Shown in pieces: positions 14,295 to 20,620 of a stretch of DNA of 22,220 nt (within the stretch, counting starts at the first letter, position 1; each line of letters begins with the position of its first letter). The stretch spans positions 1 through 22,220 of the IMG/VR virus record IMGVR_UViG_3300049783_002302; one strand, given 5' to 3'. Below the pieces are notes generated by a model that made no database searches, was not told the origin of the DNA, and worked only from the letters and a program-made list of their open reading frames with translations. Origin of the DNA: a virus. The position numbers were made by a program, and so were the translations under genes.

Positions 14295-14326
14295 GTATTG
14301 ATTTATTCAATTCATTTACGTATTGT
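14295..14326 (+). promoter_or_regulatory. Rightward accessory-operon promoter with CI-type operator half-sites
   Basis: -35 TTGATT (14298-14303) and -10 TATTGT (14321-14326) are separated by 17 bases. GTATTG occurs at 14295-14300 and 14320-14325, each touching a hexamer. The same half-site, same -10 and same spacer occur at the cro promoter, so the repressor very likely silences this operon in the lysogen. The rest of the 14108-14361 gap shows no gene. Confidence 0.65.
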
Positions 14327-14329
14327 TAT

Positions 14330-14358
14330 GTTGAACCCACCCACCACACAGGGTCAAC
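14330..14358 (+). promoter_or_regulatory. Leader hairpin with ACCCACCACACA loop covering a ribosome binding site
   Basis: GTTG (14330-14333) pairs with CAAC (14355-14358), and ACCC (14335-14338) with GGGT (14351-14354), with one bulged A. The apical loop is ACCCACCACACA. The AGGG Shine-Dalgarno for ATG 14362 lies in the 3' arm, so the hairpin could restrict translation of the operon's first gene. Confidence 0.5.
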
Positions 14359-14361
14359 ACA

Positions 14362-14550
14362 ATGAACCAGACACAACCATGCCGTATTTATTTACACCCC
14401 ACGGCGGCCAATAGCCCTGAAAAGATTCAGGCCGTTATCGCCCGTACTGGCCTCGCCATTGTTATTGGCGGCAACAGTCAGGCTGCCGCACTTAAGCCCC
14501 ACACCACCCCAACACAGGACGATTTTGGCCCTTGGGATGGTGCCGCATGA
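14362..14550 (+). CDS. Small hypothetical protein, first gene of the rightward operon
   Basis: The product has 62 residues, starting MNQTQPCRIYLHPTAANSPE, with a small hydrophobic stretch GLAIVIGGNSQAAAL and a Pro/Thr/Asp-rich tail. No family is recognised. AGGG eight bases before the ATG serves as ribosome binding site and is part of a leader hairpin. The stop overlaps the next start (ATGA). As the first product after a repressor-controlled promoter it should be made early after induction; nothing in the sequence shows its job. Confidence 0.65.
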   Translation: MNQTQPCRIYLHPTAANSPEKIQAVIARTGLAIVIGGNSQAAALKPHTTPTQDDFGPWDGAA

Positions 14551-14831
14551 AACTGACCCCTACCCCGCGCAGTATTACGCGCATAAAAAACCTGTTGCCG
14601 TCGGCGTCGACCATTGCGGTGTGCCTCAATGACGGCAGCCCAGCGGAAACGTGGGCAATTCTGGCCGAGCTGAACATTCAGCGCTGCCAGGCTCACACCG
14701 ATTTTAGGTTTACCTGCCAAGGCACAGCTAACACCACCAGCCTTGCCAACACACCCACACTCGCTAAAGACGTTATTGAATGGATTGAAGCTTGCGCCAA
14801 TAGCGAAACCTATCAGGAGGCGGCCGCATGA
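14547..14831 (+). CDS. Hypothetical early phage protein
   Basis: From the overlapping ATG at 14547 the product has 94 residues: a basic N-terminus (KLTPTPRSITRIKNLLPSAS) and a region AETWAILAELNIQRCQAHTD followed by helical DVIEWIEACANSETYQEAAA. No domain or membrane segment is recognised. The frame is open a little upstream, but coupling through ATGA at both ends makes 14547 the natural start. Confidence 0.7.
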   Translation: MKLTPTPRSITRIKNLLPSASTIAVCLNDGSPAETWAILAELNIQRCQAHTDFRFTCQGTANTTSLANTPTLAKDVIEWIEACANSETYQEAAA

Positions 14832-15154
14832 ACCCTCAAATTCAAGACAAAATAAACGCGCTGCTGTTGCTGTGTTTTGAAGTAACGGCGGAAGGCGTCT
14901 GGGATCTACATTTCAGCTTCGACGGCCACTGCAACGTTATTACTGTACGCGCAACTAACGCTGACCATGACTGGCAACGAGAAAACCTCCCTCTTCTAAA
15001 ATACGCATTTCCGAGCTTATGGCTCGCTTTGTATCAGCACGACCATATTGGCGAAACCGACGAAGAACACATTGCCCGCGTAAATGAAGAGCTAGACGCC
15101 GCCATCGCTTTGGTACAAGGCCTCCGCAACACGGAGGTGAGCCATGCCGCATAA
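14828..15154 (+). CDS. Hypothetical early phage protein
   Basis: The product is acidic, 108 residues, with GGAGG seven bases before the ATG and an ATGA overlap with the gene before. It contains FEVTAEGVWDLHFSFDGHCN, a WQRENLPLLKY segment and a helical Glu/Asp-rich C-terminus (DEEHIARVNEELDAAIALVQ). It looks like a small single-domain alpha/beta protein. No family is recognised; it ends 11 bases inside the following KilA-C-like gene. Confidence 0.7.
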   Translation: MNPQIQDKINALLLLCFEVTAEGVWDLHFSFDGHCNVITVRATNADHDWQRENLPLLKYAFPSLWLALYQHDHIGETDEEHIARVNEELDAAIALVQGLRNTEVSHAA

Positions 15155-15449
15155 ATACACCCTGGGCGACGCCGCCAAAATGCTTGGCACGGGCCGCAAT
15201 CGCTTGACTGCACAGCTTAAGCAACGCGGCATTCTCGACCATAAATGCCTCCCCAAAAAGCAAGCCGACATCGATGCTGGCCGCTTTGCCGTGGACTTAA
15301 AACAGCACCATGGCAACCCCAACTGGAATGAGGGTAAAGGCCAGCTTTACCACCAAACCTTGGTGACCCAAAAGGGCCTCAGCTGGTTAGCTACGTTACT
15401 CAACGTGAACGTAACCGACGCCGACCAACAAAAGGAACACGCCGCATGA
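15144..15449 (+). CDS. KilA-C / antirepressor C-terminal domain-like DNA-binding protein
   Basis: The product has 101 residues. It matches the KilAC (Phage_antirepressor C-terminal) domain pattern: YTLGDAAKMLGTGRNRLTAQ (residues 5-24, HTH), then LKQRGIL, and the C-terminal LVTQKGLSWLATLL. In full antirepressors this domain follows a Bro-N or AntA/Rha domain; here it stands alone, so it may act as a small DNA-binding regulator. GGAGG stands eight bases before the ATG. The stop overlaps the next start (ATGA). Confidence 0.72.
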   Translation: MPHKYTLGDAAKMLGTGRNRLTAQLKQRGILDHKCLPKKQADIDAGRFAVDLKQHHGNPNWNEGKGQLYHQTLVTQKGLSWLATLLNVNVTDADQQKEHAA

Positions 15450-15787
15450 TGCACTTAATAGATAGCGCGAAAGGCGCCCTAAAGCTTTGCCTGCTGCACA
15501 TGCAACACCCAAGCGCGGTAGATGCCGCACAGGTGCAAGCAACGGCGAATGAAGCGATTGATCGGCTTGATTTAATTGCGACCAAAAATCAGCTAGAAGA
15601 AACCTATTCCGCTGTGCGAGCTGTTATACCCCAAAACCTTCGCGTGGCCGTGGCACCAAGCACCTCAGAAAAGCACCCAGTTGATGTATTCATTTTTGAT
15701 CGCGATGACTTAATAGACATTTTCACTGGTAGAACACCGGCGGGAATCGCCGAGTTTTTACGCCTCAAATTCGTGGAGGCAGCATGA
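15446..15787 (+). CDS. Hypothetical early phage protein
   Basis: The product has 113 residues, with helical N-terminal MMHLIDSAKGALKLCLLHMQ and VDAAQVQATANEAIDRLDLI. The C-terminal half mixes VFIFDRDDLIDIFTG with IAEFLRLKFVEAA. No family is recognised. The start overlaps the previous stop, and the stop overlaps the next start. A second Met directly after the first is an alternative start. Confidence 0.65.
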   Translation: MMHLIDSAKGALKLCLLHMQHPSAVDAAQVQATANEAIDRLDLIATKNQLEETYSAVRAVIPQNLRVAVAPSTSEKHPVDVFIFDRDDLIDIFTGRTPAGIAEFLRLKFVEAA

Positions 15788-16026
15788 CCACCCTAGAACA
15801 ACTGCAGCGCCGGTACGACCGGCCCTACCTAACGCTTGAAGAAGTGCGGACAGAGCACCTGCCCCACATCAAAACCGACAGACACCTACTGCGCCTGATT
15901 AAAGATGGCGCGGTAGATCTGCACCCCTCGCGGCTGCACAACTCAAACCGCGCACCGCGAGTGGTTTACCTGCCTGATTTAGCACGGTGGCTCAATACCA
16001 CCATGGCTCAGGCTATCGCCGCTTAG
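15784..16026 (+). CDS. PrtN-like small DNA-binding protein
   Basis: This 80-residue protein has the outline of the pyocin activator PrtN family: PYLTLEEVRTEHLPHI near the N-terminus, LLRLIKDGAVDLHPSRL, then APRVVYLPDLARWLN. The ordered P..L/V..E ... H ... LR...G..dL ... V.L.DLA..L pattern is shared with the clearer PrtN homologue at 20617-20895. GGAGG seven bases before the ATG, plus an ATGA overlap, supports the start. It probably binds DNA as an activator or excisionase-like accessory; the target is unknown. Confidence 0.55.
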   Translation: MTTLEQLQRRYDRPYLTLEEVRTEHLPHIKTDRHLLRLIKDGAVDLHPSRLHNSNRAPRVVYLPDLARWLNTTMAQAIAA

Positions 16027-16049
16027 GCACCCAACCAAGGAAAACAACC

Positions 16050-16403
16050 ATGAAACCAACTGACCCAGGCGAACTGCTCGCCAATTTAAACGCCGGTGTA
16101 TTTGCACAACAAGTCGGCAAAGCCATTTCTGACGTCGCCGCTGGCGTTGTGGACCACAGCAAAAAAGGCCAAGTCATTATCGTGCTCGACATGACCCAGA
16201 TCGACGGCAGCCACCAAGTGAGCATTCAACACACGCTCAAATACACCGCGCCCACCAAACGCGGTAAACGCTACGAAGACACATCGTTGAAAACCCCAAT
16301 GCACGTCACAGCAAACGGCCTGCAGTTGTTTGCAGAAAGCGCCACAGGCGACATGTTCAAGAACAAAGAGCAGTCACCTTCGCAGCCAGCAGAGCGCCAC
16401 TAA
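16050..16403 (+). CDS. Conserved phage protein usually paired with DUF2303
   Basis: From ATG 16050 (AAGGA eight bases upstream) the product has 117 residues: GELLANLNAGVFAQQVGKAI, SDVAAGVVDHSKKGQVIIVL, a beta-rich middle (VSIQHTLKYTAPTKRGKR), and a polar tail. I recognise the pattern as a companion of DUF2303/YfdQ genes in many prophages, but no biochemical role is known to me. The frame extends upstream to 15987, inside the previous gene, and that extension is rejected. The 37 bases before the next gene hold two alternative hairpins. Confidence 0.7.
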   Translation: MKPTDPGELLANLNAGVFAQQVGKAISDVAAGVVDHSKKGQVIIVLDMTQIDGSHQVSIQHTLKYTAPTKRGKRYEDTSLKTPMHVTANGLQLFAESATGDMFKNKEQSPSQPAERH

Positions 16404-16438
16404 GCGCGCTCTACCATCCACCCACCACAGGATTTAGA
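16391..16438 (+). promoter_or_regulatory. Leader hairpins before DUF2303, one with ACCCACCACA loop over the ribosome binding site
   Basis: Hairpin one is AGAGCGC/GCGCTCT (16391-16397 and 16406-16412). Hairpin two is TCTA..ATCC (16410-16419) with GGAT..TAGA (16430-16438), and has apical loop ACCCACCACA. They share 16410-16412, so they compete at the base. The AGGA Shine-Dalgarno of ATG 16441 lies in the 3' arm of hairpin two. Confidence 0.45.
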
Positions 16439-16440
16439 CC

Positions 16441-17256
16441 ATGTTACCTGCAGAAACCTTAGACAAAATAATCGCAACGGCGGTTATAGCCGCTGGCGAC
16501 ACCCTTGGTACCGACACGCCAAGCATACTGTTGCCCCACGGCTACAGCATAGAAAACATTGAACACCTGCAAGATCAGCGCAGCCGCTTTCGTGGCGTAC
16601 TCAACACCCAATCGTTGCCAGACTTTTGTGACTACGTTGTCAACCAAACTGGATCAGACGTGAAGGTACCCACCTTTGTAGATGCCGAATGCATGGCCGC
16701 CGTGGCCATATTCGACCTTGGCGACACAGCCTTACCCTTGCATGCAGAGCACCAAGCCAAGCTCATTTTAAAACCCACCGCTGCCTATAACGCACTGCGC
16801 CTAATTGCCGGCGGCCGTCACAGCCAACAACAGATGGCCGAATGGGTAGAAGACTGGAACCAGTACCTAAAAGTAAAAGACAAAGACGGTGCAGACATAT
16901 CGATTGGCGTGGCCGTGCAAAAAATCCGCAGCATCACCATTAAAGCCAAATCAGAAGTCACCAGCTCTCAAGATAACTTTAGCGCTGGCCGCTCAAGCAT
17001 GGACAGCATAGAAGCCGCCCACGCAGAGCAACAACCACACGACCTAATCTTTACCACCAAACCCTACGAAGGCCTGCCACCCTTCGCCTTTACCCTACGT
17101 CTCAGCATCATCACCGGCGAGAAGCCCATGCTCTGCCCTCGCTGGGTGCAAAAAGAAGCACAGGAGGAGGAAATCGCCCAAGCCTTTAAAGACGTGCTCA
17201 AAAAGGAAATTGGTGGCCTGAGCGTGATTACCGTAGGCACGTTTAACACCAAATAA
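16441..17256 (+). CDS. DUF2303 (YfdQ) family protein
   Basis: The product has 271 residues, close to E. coli YfdQ (about 270). Family-typical blocks are ILLPHGYSIENIEHLQDQRS then RFRGVLNTQSLPDF near residues 29-62, CDYVV, VAIFDLGDTALPLH in the middle and DLIFTTKPYEGLPPFAFTLR near the C-terminus. DUF2303 proteins are widespread in prophage early regions next to recombination or anti-defence genes; their function is not established. It is a soluble protein with no signal peptide. AGGA eight bases before the ATG sits inside a leader hairpin, suggesting translational control. Confidence 0.85.
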   Translation: MLPAETLDKIIATAVIAAGDTLGTDTPSILLPHGYSIENIEHLQDQRSRFRGVLNTQSLPDFCDYVVNQTGSDVKVPTFVDAECMAAVAIFDLGDTALPLHAEHQAKLILKPTAAYNALRLIAGGRHSQQQMAEWVEDWNQYLKVKDKDGADISIGVAVQKIRSITIKAKSEVTSSQDNFSAGRSSMDSIEAAHAEQQPHDLIFTTKPYEGLPPFAFTLRLSIITGEKPMLCPRWVQKEAQEEEIAQAFKDVLKKEIGGLSVITVGTFNTK

Positions 17257-17268
17257 ACGCGGCACCAA

Positions 17269-17304
17269 ATCTTCAGCGGTATACATAGCGTGTCCGCTGA
17301 AGAT
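17269..17304 (+). promoter_or_regulatory. Perfect 11-bp hairpin upstream of acb2
   Basis: ATCTTCAGCGG (17269-17279) pairs perfectly with CCGCTGAAGAT (17294-17304) around a 14-base loop in the 88-base gap between the DUF2303 gene and acb2. There is no T-run after it on either strand, so it is not a standard terminator. It could be an mRNA stabiliser, processing site or a regulator's binding site. Confidence 0.55.
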
Positions 17305-17344
17305 ATTAGACACGAATTACGAAACCACAGAGTGAGAATTAAAA

Positions 17345-17626
17345 ATGGAAAATCAGCACCGCAAAATTACTGGCTATCGCGAACTAGACCAGGAAGAAAT
17401 TGACCTGATGAATGAAATCAAAGCACTTGGCCCACAGGTAGAAGGGGTTCTTCTAAAGGTAGATGCCCATATCGCTAAATTAAATGAGCGAAGCAAAACA
17501 GACGAGGCCTTGCAGCTCCGCTTGCATCAATCAACAGCATATCGCTTTTTGGCTATGGCTAAGACTGAAATGCAAACAGGCTTGATGTATGCAACACGCG
17601 CCGTAGCACAGCCTGAATTTTTCTAG
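17345..17626 (+). CDS. acb2: Acb2 anti-CBASS cyclic-nucleotide sponge
   Basis: At 93 residues it matches the known length of phage Acb2 (about 94). It begins MENQHRKITGYRELDQEEID, the family signature, continues LMNEIKALGPQVEGVLLKVD and ends in a long helix with YRFLAMAKTEMQTGLMYATR. Tyr11 and Lys26, reported as ligand-contacting residues in the Pseudomonas phage protein, are at the same positions here. Acb2 forms hexamers that sequester cyclic di- and trinucleotides made by CBASS, preventing effector activation and abortive infection. The gene stands alone in the operon, with gaps of 88 and 108 bases around it and hairpins in both. GAG about ten bases before the ATG is a weak ribosome binding site. 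Confidence 0.92.
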   Translation: MENQHRKITGYRELDQEEIDLMNEIKALGPQVEGVLLKVDAHIAKLNERSKTDEALQLRLHQSTAYRFLAMAKTEMQTGLMYATRAVAQPEFF

Positions 17627-17663
17627 AGGTACTAAGCCGACAGCACCAAGACTAAAACCAAAC

Positions 17664-17698
17664 CCCAGCGCCTCCACCCACCACGTACCGGCGCTGGG
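17664..17698 (+). promoter_or_regulatory. Stable intergenic hairpin with CCACCCACCAC loop
   Basis: CCCAGCGCC (17664-17672) pairs perfectly with GGCGCTGGG (17690-17698). The 17-base loop is TCCACCCACCACGTACC. It follows the acb2 stop by 38 bases and precedes ATG 17735 by 37 bases. There is no T-run, so it is not an intrinsic terminator. The loop carries the motif found at three other leaders. Confidence 0.6.
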
Positions 17699-17734
17699 TA
17701 ACTGACACAACCACTGAGCTTAATCGGAGCCGCT

Positions 17735-17953
17735 ATGAGCGAAACCATAGAGAATAAATTGCGACGCATGGAAAAAGCCCGCAACGCGCATAATGAAAAC
17801 ATACAGCGCATTAGCGCTGCACTTCCCAAGCTAAAAGGCCAAGAAAAACTACGGGCTGAAAAAAGCATTGCCAACCTTAGTGCCCAAATTCTTGAAATAG
17901 ACAAACACCTGTTTCGCTCTGAGTGCTCACAATTCAGAGGGATACCAGCATGA
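17735..17953 (+). CDS. Small coiled-coil hypothetical protein
   Basis: The product has 72 residues and is strongly helical and charged (TIENKLRRMEKARNAHNENI, then LRAEKSIANLSAQILEIDKH), probably a helical hairpin. No family is recognised. CGGAG five bases before the ATG is a good ribosome binding site. The stop overlaps the next gene (ATGA). It sits directly after acb2 and the 17664 hairpin, so it may be part of the same anti-defence cluster, which is inference only. Confidence 0.65.
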   Translation: MSETIENKLRRMEKARNAHNENIQRISAALPKLKGQEKLRAEKSIANLSAQILEIDKHLFRSECSQFRGIPA

Positions 17954-18468
17954 TCTTATTTCAAATAGCCACCGCCCTAACCGTGCTCCTTATTGCCGTG
18001 CTTATCTGGCGCACCATTGCCGACGGATGGCCAATAAAGCCCAAAGTCATTGGCAAAAATTACCTGTCACGCTGGCACATCATTCCGCGCAACCGTTATT
18101 TTAATATTTACCTGCACAAATTTGTCGGCAGCGACGACGATCGCGCACTCCACGACCACCCATGGCACTCACTGTCATTCCTGCTTGCTGGCGCGCTCGC
18201 AGAGATAACCGACGAAGACAAAATAGCCGGCTGCCAAACCGTAAATTACCCACGGTTTTTAAGGCCCATATTCAGACGCCGCAGCCACCAACACCGGCTA
18301 ATACTGCTAGGCAACAAACCCGCATGGACACTGTTCATCACCGGCCCACGCAAACACTTTGCCGACGGCGTAACACCGCGCTGGTTCTTTTACTGCCCCA
18401 ACGGCAAAAAGCCCTGGTACACCATGACCACACCAGACGGCAAGCAAAGCGGAGGCTGCGAGGAATGA
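17950..18468 (+). CDS. Membrane-anchored cupin-like phage protein
   Basis: From ATG 17950 the product has 172 residues. Residues 1-22 form one hydrophobic segment (MILFQIATALTVLLIAVLIW), a membrane anchor or uncleaved signal. The rest has a cupin-like pattern of a known phage hypothetical family: YFNIYLHKFVGSDDDRALHD, then HPWHSLSFLLAG, a basic RRRSHQHRLIL and WTLFITGPRKH, ending FFYCPNGKKPWYT. HDHPW and HQH supply histidines that could bind a metal. The substrate is unknown. Coupled ATGA overlaps are found on both sides. Confidence 0.65.
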   Translation: MILFQIATALTVLLIAVLIWRTIADGWPIKPKVIGKNYLSRWHIIPRNRYFNIYLHKFVGSDDDRALHDHPWHSLSFLLAGALAEITDEDKIAGCQTVNYPRFLRPIFRRRSHQHRLILLGNKPAWTLFITGPRKHFADGVTPRWFFYCPNGKKPWYTMTTPDGKQSGGCEE

Positions 18469-18746
18469 TGCCGTTTGCCACATACCGCGGAACCAATGAT
18501 GAAGACGGAAAGTTCATAAAGCTGAATCACCCCGGCCACAGACACTTTCGGTACCGCGTAAATATGTGGGTAGAAACACCAACCGGCGCACGCCTAACAG
18601 ACGACTACACCAGTAAACGACCTTGCCGGCTGAATGACTTGCTAGAGCAAACCATCACACCGGCAGTAGACAAATTAATTAACGAAGCCAAGAAAGAATA
18701 CGGCGGCGTAAGTCGATACGGCTTCAATTGTTATAAATGGGGTTAA
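18465..18746 (+). CDS. Hypothetical phage protein
   Basis: The product has 93 residues from ATG 18465 (a second ATG follows at once). GGAGG is ten or more bases upstream and GAGGA adjoins the start. It includes FIKLNHPGHRHFRYRVNMWV, a conserved-looking TDDYTSKRPCRLNDLL and a C-terminal helix with KEYGGVSRYGFNCYKWG. No family is recognised. Frames extending further upstream are inside the cupin-like gene and rejected. Confidence 0.6.
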   Translation: MMPFATYRGTNDEDGKFIKLNHPGHRHFRYRVNMWVETPTGARLTDDYTSKRPCRLNDLLEQTITPAVDKLINEAKKEYGGVSRYGFNCYKWG

Positions 18747-18750
18747 CAAC

Positions 18751-19065
18751 ATGCAATTGTTAGAAGAAGTAAAAGCAAAAATACTATACCTAAACTCCTG
18801 CACTGCAGCTTACCTGTTAGCGCACGCAGCATGGTCAGCCTGCGACCACCGCAAACTACCAGGGCCAAGTGTATTGCAACTCAGCGCGGCGCTAGATCAC
18901 TCAAATAAAGAGCTTATCAGCCAGCTCTACCGAATAACTGACCAACCAGACTATAGCAACCGCGACCAAGCAGAAATGCTCCGCTGGCTTAACGACCAAG
19001 GCTATACCACCTATGTCGCCAAGCAACTCAAAACCACAAAAAATAAGCTAGTGGACTGGAGCTGA
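18751..19065 (+). CDS. Hypothetical phage protein
   Basis: The product is a helical protein of 104 residues: QLLEEVKAKILYLNSCTAAY, LLAHAAWSACDHRK, SAALDHSNKELISQLYRITD and a Lys-rich C-terminus. There is no transmembrane-length segment and no recognised family. It starts 4 bases after the previous stop and ends one base before the methyltransferase start, so it belongs to the same transcription unit. Confidence 0.6.
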   Translation: MQLLEEVKAKILYLNSCTAAYLLAHAAWSACDHRKLPGPSVLQLSAALDHSNKELISQLYRITDQPDYSNRDQAEMLRWLNDQGYTTYVAKQLKTTKNKLVDWS

Positions 19066-19066
19066 T

Positions 19067-20620
19067 ATGAACTATCGCACAACACCACAATTCGGCTTTG
19101 GCTTTGATGAACTGCTAGTGGACAGCTTCGCCGGTGGCGGCGGTGCCAGCACAGGCATAGAGCTGGCAATGGGACGATCTGTTGATATTGCCATCAATCA
19201 CGACGAGCAAGCCATAAGCATGCACACAGTGAATCACCCGCGCACAAAGCACTACTGCGAAAGCGTATGGGATATAGATCCGCGTGAAGCCTGCCAAGGT
19301 CGCCCAGTCGGTCTTGCGTGGTTTAGTCCGGATTGCCGCCACTTCTCAAAAGCAAAAGGCGGCGCGCCGGTGTCTCCTCGAGTACGCGGTTTAGCATGGG
19401 TAGTGTTGCGCTGGGCTGCCACGGTAAAACCCCGCGTGATCATGCTGGAAAACGTAGAAGAATTTACCACGTGGGGCCCACTGGTCACCGACGACAATGG
19501 CGACCTAAGACCCTGCCAAAAACGCAAAGGCCAAACATTCAACAGCTTTAAAAATGCGCTCAATCGCCAAGGCTACGCGGTAGAATTTAAAACACTGCGC
19601 GCCTGCGACTATGGCGCCCCAACCATTCGTAAACGCCTGTTCTTGGTGGCACGCCGCGACGGCCTGCCAATCGTATGGCCAAAGGCAACCCACGGCCCCG
19701 GATTAAAACCCTACAAAACCGCTGCCGACATAATCGATTGGACTTTACCCTGCCCAAGTATCTTCGACCGTAAAAAACCGCTAGCGGAGAACACGCTTAA
19801 GCGGATTGCCAAAGGCCTGCAGCGCTTTGTTATCGACAACCCCAAACCCTTTATTGTTAAAGGTGCCGCACCATTTCTCACTGAGCACGCCAACGGATCT
19901 ACGCAAAGAGTCTTTGATGCAAACGAACCGCTCCGAACTCAGGTATCGACGATCAAGGGCGGTCATTTCGCCGTCATTGCACCCTACATACAACCCTACT
20001 ACGGCGATAAATCACCAATCGCTAGAGGTCGCTTGCTTAGCGATCCAATAGCCACCCAGACCACAGAAAACAGGTTCGCGCTTTGCGCCGCCTTCCTAGC
20101 AAAACACTACGGCGGAGTTACCGGCCACGGTGTAGAGCAGCCCATAGGCACAATCACACAGCAAGACCACCACAGCTTGGTAACTAGCCACCTATTGAAA
20201 TTGCGCAACAACCAATTTGGCCAAGCCACCGATACGCCGATCCCCACACTCACATCAGGCGGCGGTCATGTCGGCGAAGTACGCGCATTCTTGCTTAAGT
20301 ATTACGGCAGCGACCGCGAAGGCATGAGCCTCAAAGACCCACTTCACACCATCAGCACACGCGATCGCTTTGGCTTAGTTACCGTGCGCGGCGAGCAATA
20401 CCAAATCGTCGACATTGGCATGCGCATGCTTCAGCCGCATGAGCTCTATGCCGCGCAAGGATTCCCCAGCGGCTACATATTCACCCACGACGCCAAGGGC
20501 AAGCCAATCACCAAGACTCAGCAAATAGCCAAGTGCGGCAACAGTGTTTGTCCGCCCGTTGCCGCTGCGCTGGTAAAAGCTAATATGCAAATAAGCCAAA
20601 TCCAAGAGGTGGCAGCATGA
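19067..20620 (+). CDS. C5-cytosine DNA methyltransferase
   Basis: This 517-residue enzyme transfers a methyl group from S-adenosylmethionine to cytosine C5. Motif I is LVDSFAGGGGASTGIELA (17-34). The catalytic loop is FSPDCRHFSKAKGG with Cys90, where SPDC replaces the common PPCQ. Motif VI is MLENVEEF with ENV at 128-130, motif VIII is RKRLFLVARR (188-197), and motifs IX/X are AAQGFPSGY (462-470) and KCGNSVCPPVAAALV (489-503). Between 287 and 449 the target-recognition part is built from five degenerate repeats. No cognate restriction endonuclease gene is next to it, so it is an orphan that probably protects phage DNA from host restriction. Its stop overlaps the PrtN-like start. Confidence 0.95.
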   Translation: MNYRTTPQFGFGFDELLVDSFAGGGGASTGIELAMGRSVDIAINHDEQAISMHTVNHPRTKHYCESVWDIDPREACQGRPVGLAWFSPDCRHFSKAKGGAPVSPRVRGLAWVVLRWAATVKPRVIMLENVEEFTTWGPLVTDDNGDLRPCQKRKGQTFNSFKNALNRQGYAVEFKTLRACDYGAPTIRKRLFLVARRDGLPIVWPKATHGPGLKPYKTAADIIDWTLPCPSIFDRKKPLAENTLKRIAKGLQRFVIDNPKPFIVKGAAPFLTEHANGSTQRVFDANEPLRTQVSTIKGGHFAVIAPYIQPYYGDKSPIARGRLLSDPIATQTTENRFALCAAFLAKHYGGVTGHGVEQPIGTITQQDHHSLVTSHLLKLRNNQFGQATDTPIPTLTSGGGHVGEVRAFLLKYYGSDREGMSLKDPLHTISTRDRFGLVTVRGEQYQIVDIGMRMLQPHELYAAQGFPSGYIFTHDAKGKPITKTQQIAKCGNSVCPPVAAALVKANMQISQIQEVAA

